Assembly (NCBI GenBank): GCA_964386705.1
Contig: CAYLTY010000003.1
Location: 1 to 64,000 of the forward strand
Reading direction: 5' to 3'
Length of the DNA stretch: 64,000 bases
DNA from: AM-0621 sp964386705
GTDB lineage: Bacteria > Planctomycetota > Planctomycetia > Planctomycetales > Planctomycetaceae
A program made the translations under genes and the position numbers. Shown here in pieces: positions 1-9,169 of this stretch; the first letter of the stretch is position 1, and each line of letters starts with the position of its first letter. The notes under the pieces are model-generated. The model was not told the origin of the DNA, did no database searches, and saw nothing but the letters and a program-made list of their open reading frames with translations.

Positions 1-1
1 T

Positions 2-523
2 CCGTACCAGATGCGACCACAGTGCTTCCGCAATCTGGAAGCTGGACGGTTTGCCGAAGTCCCGCAGGACAAGTGCGGCGACTGGTTCACAAAGCCTACT
101 TTGGGACGCTCGCTGGCTCGACTCGACTGGAACCGCGACGGTCGTGATGACTTCGTGGCCACTCATCGTGATGAACCTGTCGGGCTGCTGACGAATCAAA
201 CTCAGCCGCAAGGCCACGGAATCTCCTTGCGGCTGATCGGCACGAGATCAAACCGCGATGCCATCGGCGCAAAGATCCAGTTGCAGACAGGCTCACGAAC
301 TTTGACGCGGCAACTTGTGGCGGGTGACGGTTACCAGGCCAGCAACGACCGCCGCATCCTGATGTCCGTTGGGATGCAAGAAAGTATCAAGGCGCTCACC
401 GTCACCTGGCCGTCCGGCGAATCGCAAGAGTTCCATGACATCCTAAGCAACAACGAGTACACGCTCATCGAAGGCGCCCTGCCTCACGTCGACCGCGAGT
501 ATCCGCCAGCCTCAGCGCCTTAA
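2..523 (+). CDS. ASPIC/UnbV domain protein, C-terminal part (partial)
   Basis: The reading frame is already open at the left edge, so only the last ~173 residues are seen. A short FG-GAP-like stretch (LDWNRDGRDDFVATHRD) is followed by the region typical of ASPIC/UnbV C-termini: GIGAKIQL-like text (here DAIGAKIQLQTGSRTLTRQL), then YQASNDRR and LTVTWPSGESQEF. Such proteins (CRTAC1 family) are secreted, calcium-binding beta-propellers and are abundant in planctomycetes; their substrate is generally unknown. The stop codon overlaps the stop of the convergent protease gene by four bases. Family call is firm; the N-terminal domains and the signal peptide lie outside the window. Confidence 0.85.
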   Translation, partial: PYQMRPQCFRNLEAGRFAEVPQDKCGDWFTKPTLGRSLARLDWNRDGRDDFVATHRDEPVGLLTNQTQPQGHGISLRLIGTRSNRDAIGAKIQLQTGSRTLTRQLVAGDGYQASNDRRILMSVGMQESIKALTVTWPSGESQEFHDILSNNEYTLIEGALPHVDREYPPASAP

Positions 524-1443
524 TTCAACTGCGTGAGGCAGTCCTGCCAGATCTTTTGCTCAGCCAAATCGTGCTTCTTCGCGAAGTCCACCAGCCCGGC
601 GAACCAGTCTGCAGGATCAATGCGGGATGCCCAGCACACTTTCGCGACGCATTGCGGACAGAACTCCAGCGGTCCGTCATCGGTCTCGTCCAGGCTGTTG
701 CTGCCATTCATACCGCATTGATAGTGCACACAGTGCCGAATTCCGAACATGTGACCGGTCTCGTGCGTCGCCAGCTTTAAGGCTCGCAACTGAAACTTCC
801 TGGCTTCGTCCTCGCCTTTGGACGGATCACCAAAGCGGTAGAGCGACCAGACGCCAACCCGTTCAGACAGCGAGGCCTGACCGAACACAAAGTTCCAATC
901 CTTGCCGGGCCAGAGGTCCATCGCGGTGAGTCCCAGCACTGCTACTGCGTCATCCGGGCGGCGCGGCTTGAGCATGCTCTGCAGCACATAGGTCGTTAGA
1001 ATCTGATCCATGCCCCAGTCCGGACGATTGCGACGAGCCGTTGCCGGAATCGTATCCAGCGAGATCGGCTTGAGCGTCTTTACCTGGACGCCAAAGACTT
1101 TCGCCAGCAGTTCCGCGGACGCGTCCACTGCCGGCTGATAGCTCTTGGGGAGTTCTCCCAACGGTTGGATGTAGAGCTTGTCGCGTTCAGCCGTCGTTCG
1201 ATTCGGCTTGCTCCCGATGTAGGCATCCAGACTCTGCGGCCGCTCGTCGGGATGATTCCGACTCCAACTCGTCGCCTTGAACGGTTTGAACGTCGCATGC
1301 AGCTTGCCCATCATCGCCCTGAGCGACGACACCGACAGCGGATCGACCTTCGATCCGCCCGGCTTCTCGGCGCCGGACGCGACACCACGCAGGCCGGTCA
1401 CCGCGAGCGCAGCAAGCACTTCCCGTCGCGTGAGCATGTGCAT
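520..1443 (-). CDS. Archaemetzincin-like zinc metalloprotease (peptidase M54)
   Basis: 307 residues. The zinc signature HETGHMFGIRHC (HExxHxxGxxHC) is followed by CGMNGSNS and a closing FCPQC, which is the full archaemetzincin pattern with the extra cysteines of a second zinc site. Family members are small zinc aminopeptidases. Unlike the cytoplasmic archaeal proteins, this one starts MHMLTRREVLAALAVTGL, which resembles a Tat or Sec signal (twin Arg then a hydrophobic stretch), so export is likely. The start is an ATG five bases after GAGGAG. It lies 37 bases downstream of the transporter gene on the same strand and is probably co-transcribed with it. Its 3' end overlaps the ASPIC gene by four bases. 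Confidence 0.85.
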   Translation of the reverse strand: MHMLTRREVLAALAVTGLRGVASGAEKPGGSKVDPLSVSSLRAMMGKLHATFKPFKATSWSRNHPDERPQSLDAYIGSKPNRTTAERDKLYIQPLGELPKSYQPAVDASAELLAKVFGVQVKTLKPISLDTIPATARRNRPDWGMDQILTTYVLQSMLKPRRPDDAVAVLGLTAMDLWPGKDWNFVFGQASLSERVGVWSLYRFGDPSKGEDEARKFQLRALKLATHETGHMFGIRHCVHYQCGMNGSNSLDETDDGPLEFCPQCVAKVCWASRIDPADWFAGLVDFAKKHDLAEQKIWQDCLTQLN

Positions 1444-1480
1444 GATGACTCCTCTCGATCAGCAGTTGCGACTTCTCATA

Positions 1481-3256
1481 TCAAACAATCCCGAGCAGTC
1501 CGCAAACTGCCATGACTCCCAGGAACGTGAAGTAGATTCCACCAAGGACCATGATAACTCGAATGGCCATGCACGGTCGCAGTTCTTTTGGCAGCAGCGT
1601 GGTGTTAATGACCAGCGTGTGCCAGCAGCTGATGGCGAAGGCAAAGTTGTAACCGGTGGTCGCAATCGACGATGCCATGCCGGGTTTGATGCCCAGCCAG
1701 ATCACGATCAGGCCGCCGATGCAGTAGGCCATCAACATCCCGAAGTAGACGTACTTAATGGCGCTCGTATCGAGCTTTCGCAGCTTGGCGCTGGCGGTCC
1801 AGAAGACATCCACCCAGCGTCGCACGAAGCCGTCCATGGTGGAGATCATGCTCGTGACCAGCACCAAAAAGCCGCAGAACAAAGTCATCCCGCGGAAGAT
1901 GTCGGCGAGCGTCGCGCCTTGTAGAAAAGACATGGACGCAGCCAGTGTTCCCGCGCTGGGATGTTCCACGGCGGAAGCAACACCAGCGGCAGTCATGGAG
2001 GCTACTGCGTCGCGATTGATGTCCATACCGCGCTGCAGGAAGCCGATCGAGAGGATGCTCGGCAGCGCCATGCCCACCAGACAAGCACCCATCCAGACGC
2101 AGATCTGATCGCGACAAATGTGTTTGTACCAGGCGCGCCAGCGAGGCAGCGATTCGTCCGTCACCTCAAAGACTGAGCCGACGTGCGACAAAGTGATACC
2201 GTGTCCGCCAACGATGCTGGGAATGGCCCCCACGTGATGCCCCATGCCCCAGCCTTGGTCGCGCGTGAAGTTGCTGATGGGCGTGTTTGTCAGGCCGCCA
2301 TTGCCCGCGATGGCCGCCAGTCCTGCGATGAAAGCAATCAACGACCAGTCGACTTTCGGGAACCGGCCTTCGGTAAACAGTGTGACGAACAGATTCTCTA
2401 CGTTGACACCATCACGCTTACCGTCGCCGTCCACATCGTCAGTCTCCTTCACGAAGACCGGTTTGTTGTCTTTGGTGCCAGACTTTTTCTCGACCACGTC
2501 CAGCCGCCCATCAAGGTCAAAGTCTTCGCCCGGATCCAGCACTCCATTGCCATTCGTGTCTTCGGCTTTCTCGACAGGCAGGCTACCAAACTTGAACAGC
2601 CCGCCAGCGATCTCAGCCCAGTGAGTCGGCTTGGAGTAGCACAGTCCCACAGTCAGCAGAAACCCGAACACCAGCACCAGCTTGATGGACATCACCCACT
2701 TCAATGAATTGTAGACTTTGCCGCCTACAAACAGCGGGACAGCGAGACCAAAGTAGATCGCAGTCGACGTCAGCTTCAGTTTGAAGTCAGCGCCTGGTCC
2801 ACCCGGGTCGAAGCTCCCGTCGAAGAGTTTCAGAATCGCGACTGACGCGTTCGTCGCCAGGTAGGGCAGGAACGATCCCCAGTCGAGCAACAGGTAGATG
2901 AAGACCCAAAACATCGGACCGGGCATGACACGGAACTTGCCCGTGAAGATGGGCTCGCCCGTGTAGAGCGTGTAGCGGCTGATCTCAATATTGTAGAGCA
3001 CCTGAAACAGGATGCTGACGGTACCCACCCATAACAGAGCGGCACCGTACTTCGCGGTAACGGCCGGGCCGAACAGCCACTCGCCACCGCCGACCGCTGC
3101 CGCGCCCATTACCAGGCCCGGGCCAATCATGGCCAGGATGCTGCGCAACGTCAGTTGGAACTTGGGGGCATCGATCAACTCCGCAACATTCCAGCGTGGC
3201 ATTGCGTGGGAGCCTGGCCACGGAGCTTCTTTGCCTGAGGTCGTCGGTTCTGTCAC
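1481..3256 (-). CDS. Nramp-like membrane transporter with EF-hand-type insertion
   Basis: 591 residues with about 11 hydrophobic segments; the N-terminal core (SILAMIGPGLVMGAAAVGGG) matches the first helix region of Nramp/MntH-type transporters. Between hydrophobic segments ending near residue 208 and restarting near 304 lies a polar insertion with three 12-residue calcium-loop motifs: DTNGNGVLDPGE (233-244), DFDLDGRLDVVE (245-256) and DVDGDGKRDGVN (274-285). The DPGN motif of helix 1 and the MPH motif of helix 6 that bind the metal in true Nramps are not seen, so the substrate is unknown. The start is a GTG eight bases after AAGGA. It lies divergent from the oxidoreductase gene and upstream of the archaemetzincin gene. 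An unrelated APC-fold transporter is an alternative. Confidence 0.8.
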   Translation of the reverse strand: MTEPTTSGKEAPWPGSHAMPRWNVAELIDAPKFQLTLRSILAMIGPGLVMGAAAVGGGEWLFGPAVTAKYGAALLWVGTVSILFQVLYNIEISRYTLYTGEPIFTGKFRVMPGPMFWVFIYLLLDWGSFLPYLATNASVAILKLFDGSFDPGGPGADFKLKLTSTAIYFGLAVPLFVGGKVYNSLKWVMSIKLVLVFGFLLTVGLCYSKPTHWAEIAGGLFKFGSLPVEKAEDTNGNGVLDPGEDFDLDGRLDVVEKKSGTKDNKPVFVKETDDVDGDGKRDGVNVENLFVTLFTEGRFPKVDWSLIAFIAGLAAIAGNGGLTNTPISNFTRDQGWGMGHHVGAIPSIVGGHGITLSHVGSVFEVTDESLPRWRAWYKHICRDQICVWMGACLVGMALPSILSIGFLQRGMDINRDAVASMTAAGVASAVEHPSAGTLAASMSFLQGATLADIFRGMTLFCGFLVLVTSMISTMDGFVRRWVDVFWTASAKLRKLDTSAIKYVYFGMLMAYCIGGLIVIWLGIKPGMASSIATTGYNFAFAISCWHTLVINTTLLPKELRPCMAIRVIMVLGGIYFTFLGVMAVCGLLGIV

Positions 3257-3383
3257 GGGGTCGATCCTTGGTGATTCAGAGACTACGGTCTATGGTCTGA
3301 AGTCGCAGGCTGCGCTGGCACATGACTTCCGACCAGAACGGAAACTTTGGACTTTGGACTCCTCATTCACAAGGGACGCATCC

Positions 3384-4667
3384 ATGACGACCGAGATGAA
3401 TCGCCGACAGTTTCTCGACGGAGCCGTAGCAACTGCCACAACCGGCTATCTCGTCAGCAGCGGTTTGGCCCTCGCTCAGAACTCTCCGAACCGCAAAATC
3501 GTCGTGGGAGTGATGGGTTTGAGCCGTGGCCGGGCGCTCGCCACCAGCTTCGCCAAGCAGGAAAACGTCGAAGTCCGTTACGTCGCTGAAACCGACCAGA
3601 ATCGTGGGGCTTCGGGAGCGAAATCCGTCGAGGACGCGGGCGGAAAAGCGCCGATCGTCGTCGGAGATTTCCGCAAGATTCTGGACGACCGCGAAGTCGA
3701 CGCCCTCATCGTCGCCGCACCGAATCACTGGCACGCACCCGCAACGATTCTGGCGTGCGCTGCAGGAAAACATGTCTACGTCGAGAAACCCTGCAGTCAC
3801 AACCCACGCGAGGGCGAGCTGATGGTGCAGGCGGCTCGTAAGTACAAGCGTGCCGTGCAGATGGGTACGCAGCGCCGTAGCTCGAAGACCATCATTGAAG
3901 GTCTGCAGAAAATGTGGGAAGGCAAGATCGGTCGCGTCTACCACTCTCGAGCCTGGTACGGCGCCGCACGCGGTCCGATCGGCAAAGGCAAGCCGGCTGA
4001 TGTGCCGCAGAATCTCGACTACGAACTCTGGCAAGGCCCCGCGCCGCGACGTCCGTACATGGACAACGTCATTCCTTACAACTGGCACTGGTTCTGGCAT
4101 TGGGGCAACGGCGAACTCGGTAACAACGGTGTGCACTCGCTGGACATTTGCCGCTGGGGCCTGCAGGTCGACTATCCGACCAAAGTGATCTCTGCTGGCG
4201 GACGTTACGCCTTTGACGACGATCAGCAGACGCCGGATACCCACAACGTGGCCTTTGAGTTTGAAGGCCGCAAATCAATTGCCTGGACAGCGATGAGCTG
4301 CAACCGGCACGCGGAAGACTTCGTCGTGTTCTACGGCGAGAAGGGCACGCTCGTGATTGATGGCAACGGCGCGTACCACTTCTACAACGAGATCGACAAG
4401 GTCACCGAAGAGAACAAGAGCAACCAGGGCGACATCGAGCACATCGTCGACTTTGTCACCGCCATCCGGAACGACACACCGCTGAAGCTCAATCAGGAAA
4501 TCCTCGAAGGTCACAAGAGCACGCTGCTGTGCCACCTCGGCAATATCTCGCAGCGCGTCAGCCGCACGCTGAAGTGCAACGCGAACGATGGCCACATCAT
4601 CGGCGACGACGAGGCCATGCAACTCTGGTCCCGCGAGTACGCTCCGGGCTGGGAACCCAAGGTTTAG
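3384..4667 (+). CDS. Gfo/Idh/MocA family oxidoreductase, exported
   Basis: 427 residues. The N-terminus (MNRRQFLDGAVATATTGYLV) is a Tat-type signal with RRQF. A Rossmann segment follows (VVGVMGLSRGRALATSF), then the catalytic lysine motif VEKPCSHN, and the C-terminal (beta/alpha) domain with GNNGVHSLDICRW. These are NAD(P)-dependent sugar or sugar-acid dehydrogenases; planctomycetes carry dozens of Tat-exported copies, thought to act on carbohydrate derivatives in the periplasm. The nucleotide-binding glycines (GLSRGR) deviate slightly from GxGxxG, so cofactor binding may be modified. The start at 3384 follows AAGGGACG; a second ATG at 3396 is also possible. Substrate unknown. Confidence 0.9.
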   Translation: MTTEMNRRQFLDGAVATATTGYLVSSGLALAQNSPNRKIVVGVMGLSRGRALATSFAKQENVEVRYVAETDQNRGASGAKSVEDAGGKAPIVVGDFRKILDDREVDALIVAAPNHWHAPATILACAAGKHVYVEKPCSHNPREGELMVQAARKYKRAVQMGTQRRSSKTIIEGLQKMWEGKIGRVYHSRAWYGAARGPIGKGKPADVPQNLDYELWQGPAPRRPYMDNVIPYNWHWFWHWGNGELGNNGVHSLDICRWGLQVDYPTKVISAGGRYAFDDDQQTPDTHNVAFEFEGRKSIAWTAMSCNRHAEDFVVFYGEKGTLVIDGNGAYHFYNEIDKVTEENKSNQGDIEHIVDFVTAIRNDTPLKLNQEILEGHKSTLLCHLGNISQRVSRTLKCNANDGHIIGDDEAMQLWSREYAPGWEPKV

Positions 4668-4677
4668 TCGAACTCGG

Positions 4678-4710
4678 AGACTTCCGAAGTTTCGAAAACT
4701 TCGGAAGTCT
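4678..4710. terminator. Bidirectional terminator hairpin between oxidoreductase gene and pdxJ
   Basis: Perfect 15-bp stem (4678-4692 with 4696-4710) and a three-base loop CGA, placed in the 60-bp gap between two convergent genes. There is no long T-run on either side, but the position and stem strength suit a shared terminator. Confidence 0.7.
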
Positions 4711-4727
4711 TGTCCGGCGGTCTCAGA

Positions 4728-5444
4728 CTACAGAGTGATGAGCTCTTTCATCTCGCGTACTGCGCGTTCAAAGCCGACCATCACCGCGCGGGCGACGATG
4801 CTGTGACCGATGTTGAGTTCTGAAACTCCGGGAATGCTCGCGACGGGAATCACGTTGCGGTACGTCAGCCCGTGTCCCATGTGCAGCACTAGCCCTTGCT
4901 GGATAGCGAAGCCGCCGCACTCTTTTAAGAGATGCAGTTCGCGAGCCTGCTCGGCTTCGTGCGTGGCATCGGCATAACGGCCAGTGTGCAGTTCGACGGC
5001 TTGCGCGCCCAACTCTTTGGATGCGGCGATCTGGTCCTGGTCGGCGTCGATAAAGAGGCTCACCTCGATGCCGAGATCCTGCAACCGACGAGTGACGTCA
5101 CGCACGCGGTCGCGATTGCCGATCACGTCGAGGCCGCCTTCCGTCGTGACTTCTGTGCGTTTCTCTGGCACCAACGACACTTGCGGCGGCTTCAACTGGC
5201 AGGCGATCTGCACGATCTCTTCGGCGATGGCCATCTCCAGGTTGAGTTTGACTTGAACCGTGTCCATCAACACGCGCACGTCGCGATCTTGAATGTGCCG
5301 ACGATCCTCGCGGAGATGCACCGTGATGCCATCCGCACCGGCCAATTCCGCCAATGCCGCCGCCCAGACCGGGTCCGGCTCAATAGTCCTGCGGGCCTGA
5401 CGAACAGTGGCCACGTGATCGATGTTGACACCCAGCTTCGGCAT
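4728..5444 (-). CDS. pdxJ: Pyridoxine 5'-phosphate synthase PdxJ
   Basis: 238 residues from the ATG at 5444, the usual family length. PdxJ condenses 1-deoxy-D-xylulose 5-phosphate with 3-amino-2-oxopropyl phosphate to form pyridoxine 5'-phosphate, the last step of the DXP-dependent vitamin B6 pathway, in the cytoplasm. Family landmarks are visible: LGVNIDHVATVRQAR at the start, DGITVHLREDRRHI, LNLEMA, PEKRTEVTTEGGLDV, VSLFIDAD, ELHTGRYA, HMGHGLTYRNV and ELNIGHSIVARAV. The frame is open 16 codons further upstream, but GAGGAG sits seven to eight bases before the chosen ATG. It follows the acyl-carrier-like gene by ~105 bases on the same strand. Confidence 0.97.
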   Translation of the reverse strand: MPKLGVNIDHVATVRQARRTIEPDPVWAAALAELAGADGITVHLREDRRHIQDRDVRVLMDTVQVKLNLEMAIAEEIVQIACQLKPPQVSLVPEKRTEVTTEGGLDVIGNRDRVRDVTRRLQDLGIEVSLFIDADQDQIAASKELGAQAVELHTGRYADATHEAEQARELHLLKECGGFAIQQGLVLHMGHGLTYRNVIPVASIPGVSELNIGHSIVARAVMVGFERAVREMKELITL

Positions 5445-5549
5445 GTTGACTCCTCTGTTGTCCGATTCGCGATCATGCGCAACGCGACTCAAATTCTAAG
5501 GCGACGCCAGCCATCCTGACACACGCTGGCAACCTGTGGTGCGCCAGTT

Positions 5550-6338
5550 CTAATCGCAACCGAGATCTTGAATCAGCTTGGAGTCCAATGTGATCTCTTC
5601 CTCGTCGATTCCAAGTGCGTTCACCAAAACCTCTCGCAACACCAGATACACAGCTTCATCAGTCCAAATATAAGGTGGAGGAAGCGAGGCTCTGGCGGCT
5701 GCCGCGTTCTTGATCGCGACTACGACAGCCTCATCGGTTGTCGTAGTCTGAACGAGATGATCGACCGTCCGACACGTCGGCGGAATACTCTTGCGTGGAA
5801 TACAAAACCAAACAGCAGCCGGGCACGCGCTTAATACCAGCAAGAACAACGCCAAGTCGTTTCTCGCTTGAGCTGCAGGTTTTGTGCTATTGGCCAACAG
5901 AGCTGTGAGAGCAAAGATCACACCTGCTACTGAACAATAGAACAGACAATTCGCAGCTTTAGGGCGTACGAATTCAGGAAGCTTCTTGCCGAGGGTCTCG
6001 CCAAGCCGCAACCAATGCTTACGGCGATCGTCCTTGGGAATGAGGTCATCGAGAGGCGTCTCGGGCTTGATTGAAGCGGGGGCGATGTTGAAGCACTCAT
6101 TGAGAACCCGGTAGACGTCGTTGCGATGCCGAGTGAGCGTCTCAAAGCCGGTCTTGGTCGCACCAATGCGTTCGCAAATCACCTCCAGCATTCTCCACAC
6201 TGGAATGTCCGTGCCGCGTTCCCAGCGGGCGTTGATCTTCTGTGGTGGAATGCAGACTTCATCCCAGAACTCTCGCCCCAACTTCAAACCAAACTCCTTC
6301 TCCATCCGAAAGCTGATGTCGAGCAAATCCATACCCAT
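5550..6338 (-). CDS. Membrane protein with acyl-carrier-protein-like ends, function unknown
   Basis: 262 residues from an ATG that follows GAGGAG by seven bases. The N-terminus (MDLLDISFRMEKEFGLKL) and the stretch VYRVLNECFNIAP...PLDDLIP look like helices of acyl-carrier-type folds. Two hydrophobic segments follow (around YCSVAGVIFALTALL and ALFLLVLSACPAAVWF). The C-terminus reads like the first half of a carrier protein (VLVNALGIDEEEITLDSKLI) and stops exactly after DLGCD, where a carrier would continue with the phosphopantetheine-bearing serine; the codons after the TAG do not restore it. So the attachment serine is absent and it is unlikely to carry an acyl group. Related planctomycete proteins may be DUF1493-like; this is a guess. 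Lies between the kinase gene and pdxJ. Confidence 0.75.
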   Translation of the reverse strand: MGMDLLDISFRMEKEFGLKLGREFWDEVCIPPQKINARWERGTDIPVWRMLEVICERIGATKTGFETLTRHRNDVYRVLNECFNIAPASIKPETPLDDLIPKDDRRKHWLRLGETLGKKLPEFVRPKAANCLFYCSVAGVIFALTALLANSTKPAAQARNDLALFLLVLSACPAAVWFCIPRKSIPPTCRTVDHLVQTTTTDEAVVVAIKNAAAARASLPPPYIWTDEAVYLVLREVLVNALGIDEEEITLDSKLIQDLGCD

Positions 6339-6423
6339 GATTGGCTCCTCACTCAGGAGAAACTCGAGGGTTCTCAAGCAGGGTGCATGACGAATAAGAA
6401 GTCAGAGAATTCAACAAGGTTGT

Positions 6424-8988
6424 CTACGGTTGTTGATGATCCTTTCGCCACGCCTTGGCTTCAGGGCTGCGGCTCCATTTCTCGTAGGCCGTGCCTGGGC
6501 CGATGCGGTCGAGCGGCGCGCCGCGGCCGGTGACGACTTTGCCATCGGGCGTCAGGACCGTCATGCGCAAGTCGTTCGCGGTCGTCTGGTAGACCATCGT
6601 TGGCTCGAACGTCGGACGGTCGCCGACGAGCAGGACCCGAGCTGTTTCGGAACTCGCCTCGCGACCGAACCAGCTCTGCTGCCACTGCGCAAAGTCCGCA
6701 ATGATCGGCTTGCGCCCGTTCGGACCACCCACCGTAGCGAACGCGGCCAGGTCGTAAGAATTGCGACCGCCGGCCCAGTTGATCAGACGGTCCAGTGCAA
6801 AGTCGCTCGACGAATTGTTGGGCGCCGCTCCGGCAGGCCCCAGCCCGTGAATGTCGAACATTTCGTGTCGGGCATCGAAGACGCAATCCTCAGCGCGAAA
6901 GTTGATCTTTCGCATCGGCCGCGCGCCGTCATTGAACTCCGGGCCGTTGCGTCGCAGTTCGACATTCATCACGTGCGCGTTGATGAAGGTGCTACGGAGC
7001 ATCTCAACCGCCGCCGGAGCCTGTCGCGGTTGGCCCATGAAGCGGATCGCTTCCACGCCTGCGTTGCACGAGTCCTGAATCACCAGCCGACCTTCGATCG
7101 GGCTTTCCCATTCAAATGCACAGCCACCGAGGATCTCTGTCGCGATGATTTCCGTCTGCTGCATCCTCTGCCCACGGATGGCAATCTGCATCGGGTGACC
7201 CGGTAACAGGCGGAACCGGCAATGCGTGACGGCCAGTTTCCCCGCGTCGACTCGCACCGTGACCTCGGGATCCACGTGCGGTCCATGATCGAACACGTCC
7301 TTGATCGTCGGACTCTTCGACTTGAACTCCAGACCTTCCAGCACAACGTCCGCGGCAATCGTCAGCAGAGGTGCGTCATTCGTCAGATGATCAGCGAGTG
7401 TCTCCACCAGGATGGGTTGAAATCCCTCTTTCGCTTTCAACGTCAGCGGCTTGTCGATGATCAGCTTCGGGATCTCGAGTTCCCCGTTCGCTTCGATCGT
7501 GATGGTCTGACCGGCAACTGCTTCTCGATACGCGGCCTGTAGAGATTCAAACCGCTTCTCTTTTTGATCCACCATCATCACGAATGGTGTCGCCTTCGCC
7601 GCAGGTGCGGGTTCTACCGGTGCTTTGGCGGCATCAGGTTGAATTAAGTTCGGCACATTTGCCGTTGCTCCATCGGCCGTACTGGAAGAACGCGGGAACT
7701 TCGATACGCCAATGCTCACCAGCGTCACAGCCGCCGCAACTCCAAGCGCCGCCAGGATCCAGCGCCGTTGCATGCTCCTGGACGCAACCGACGTTTCGAC
7801 GGGCTGCACCACTGTGTCGCCGTCGTCCTCATCGCGGTGTGAGCCGACTTGAACGGCACTAACCTTGGCGCCCGGAGATCTGCCGGCGTGCTGCTTCAGC
7901 AACTTTGCGAGATCACGAGCCGACTGAAAGCGATCGACGGGACGCCGCTTGTGTAGCTTGTGAATCGTCGCCACCAGCCACTTCGGCAGCGCCGGATTGA
8001 TAGACTCAATCGGCGGCACGTTGGCCTCAGCCACGTCTTTAATCAATTCCGACTGCCGCTTCTTGTTGAACGGTGGCTGCCCGGCTGCCATGACGTACAA
8101 CACGCTGCCCAGACTGAAGAGATCCGTGCGGTAGTCGAGCGTCTCGCCGCGAGCCTGTTCGGGCGACATGTACTTCGGCGTGCCCAGCAGAACGCCCGAC
8201 CGAGTCAGCCGGATTGCACCATCGGCTTGAGCCAACCCGAAGTCCGTGATTTTCACCTGATCGGTGCCGTTCACCAGCAGAATATTTTCCGGCTTGATGT
8301 CGCGATGCACGACCTTGCGATCGTGAGCGGCTCCCAAGCCGGCTGCGATCTGCGATCCAATGCGTGCGACCTGATCAACCGGCAGCAGACCCACACGCTT
8401 CATGCGACTCTGCAACGATTCACCATCGACGAACTCCATCACCAGATAAGGTGTGTCGCCAATCTCCTCGACGCTGTGCACGGTGACGACGTTCGGATGA
8501 TTGATGGCTGCCGCAGTGCGGGCTTCGCGCAGGAAGCGGTCTACAAAGCTGATGTCGCGTGTGTACTCGGGCCGCAGAAACTTGATGGCCACATACCGGT
8601 CAAGGCGCGTGTCGCGCGCTTTGACCACCGCACCCATGCCGCCGCGACCGATCCGCGCCACGATCTCGTAAGGACCAATCTGGCCGAGACAGGTCGCTGA
8701 CGGTCGGCAGATGCGCCGCAGGAAGTCCGTGAAGTCTTCTTCTTCCGAGGGAACAGTTTCTAGATCCCGCTTCGGACGTTCCGGAGCTTTGGCCTCGACT
8801 TCCGTCATCTGGGGATCGCCAACGCCGGCGGACTCGGTCCCTTCATCCAGAATGAGGTCCATCACCGCACGGCACTGAGCACACGACTGAAGATGTTCCT
8901 CTATCCGTTGCTGTTCGTCGGCGTCCGTCGAGCCGCGCATGATCGCCCGCAGGAGATCACTATCTGGGCACGGTGACGGAAAAGTCAT
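6424..8988 (-). CDS. Transmembrane Ser/Thr protein kinase with anti-sigma-type zinc finger
   Basis: 854 residues. Domain order: a zinc-finger motif H32-x3-C36-x2-C39 as in anti-sigma factors; a complete PknB/Hanks-type kinase domain from about 105 to 370, with GRGGMG, VAIK (Lys136), HRDIKPEN (around 228-235), DFG (249-251) and the PKYMSPEQAR activation segment; one membrane helix at 410-428; and an outer region of some 420 residues with periodic short beta-strands (LEGLEFKSK, VTHCRF, EIIATEILGG) that suggest a right-handed beta-helix. Such kinases phosphorylate cytoplasmic proteins on Ser/Thr in response to an outside signal; the target is unknown. It is divergent from the BatA/vWA gene and heads the run kinase, acyl-carrier-like gene, pdxJ. 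Confidence 0.93.
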   Translation of the reverse strand: MTFPSPCPDSDLLRAIMRGSTDADEQQRIEEHLQSCAQCRAVMDLILDEGTESAGVGDPQMTEVEAKAPERPKRDLETVPSEEEDFTDFLRRICRPSATCLGQIGPYEIVARIGRGGMGAVVKARDTRLDRYVAIKFLRPEYTRDISFVDRFLREARTAAAINHPNVVTVHSVEEIGDTPYLVMEFVDGESLQSRMKRVGLLPVDQVARIGSQIAAGLGAAHDRKVVHRDIKPENILLVNGTDQVKITDFGLAQADGAIRLTRSGVLLGTPKYMSPEQARGETLDYRTDLFSLGSVLYVMAAGQPPFNKKRQSELIKDVAEANVPPIESINPALPKWLVATIHKLHKRRPVDRFQSARDLAKLLKQHAGRSPGAKVSAVQVGSHRDEDDGDTVVQPVETSVASRSMQRRWILAALGVAAAVTLVSIGVSKFPRSSSTADGATANVPNLIQPDAAKAPVEPAPAAKATPFVMMVDQKEKRFESLQAAYREAVAGQTITIEANGELEIPKLIIDKPLTLKAKEGFQPILVETLADHLTNDAPLLTIAADVVLEGLEFKSKSPTIKDVFDHGPHVDPEVTVRVDAGKLAVTHCRFRLLPGHPMQIAIRGQRMQQTEIIATEILGGCAFEWESPIEGRLVIQDSCNAGVEAIRFMGQPRQAPAAVEMLRSTFINAHVMNVELRRNGPEFNDGARPMRKINFRAEDCVFDARHEMFDIHGLGPAGAAPNNSSSDFALDRLINWAGGRNSYDLAAFATVGGPNGRKPIIADFAQWQQSWFGREASSETARVLLVGDRPTFEPTMVYQTTANDLRMTVLTPDGKVVTGRGAPLDRIGPGTAYEKWSRSPEAKAWRKDHQQP

Positions 8989-9169
8989 GGCGAACTCGGG
9001 ACGGGGTTTGGGAGCGCAGCCGGTCGAGAACAGAATGGTAGCCGGAAGCGGCCGGGTTCAACCCCTGACAACCAGAAATAAGAACGGCGGAGTCGCTTGC
9101 AGGACAGGTCGGACGGCAAGGAAGATCGCACGACGTGACGAAAATGACTTCTCACCTGAGACTTCGCAC

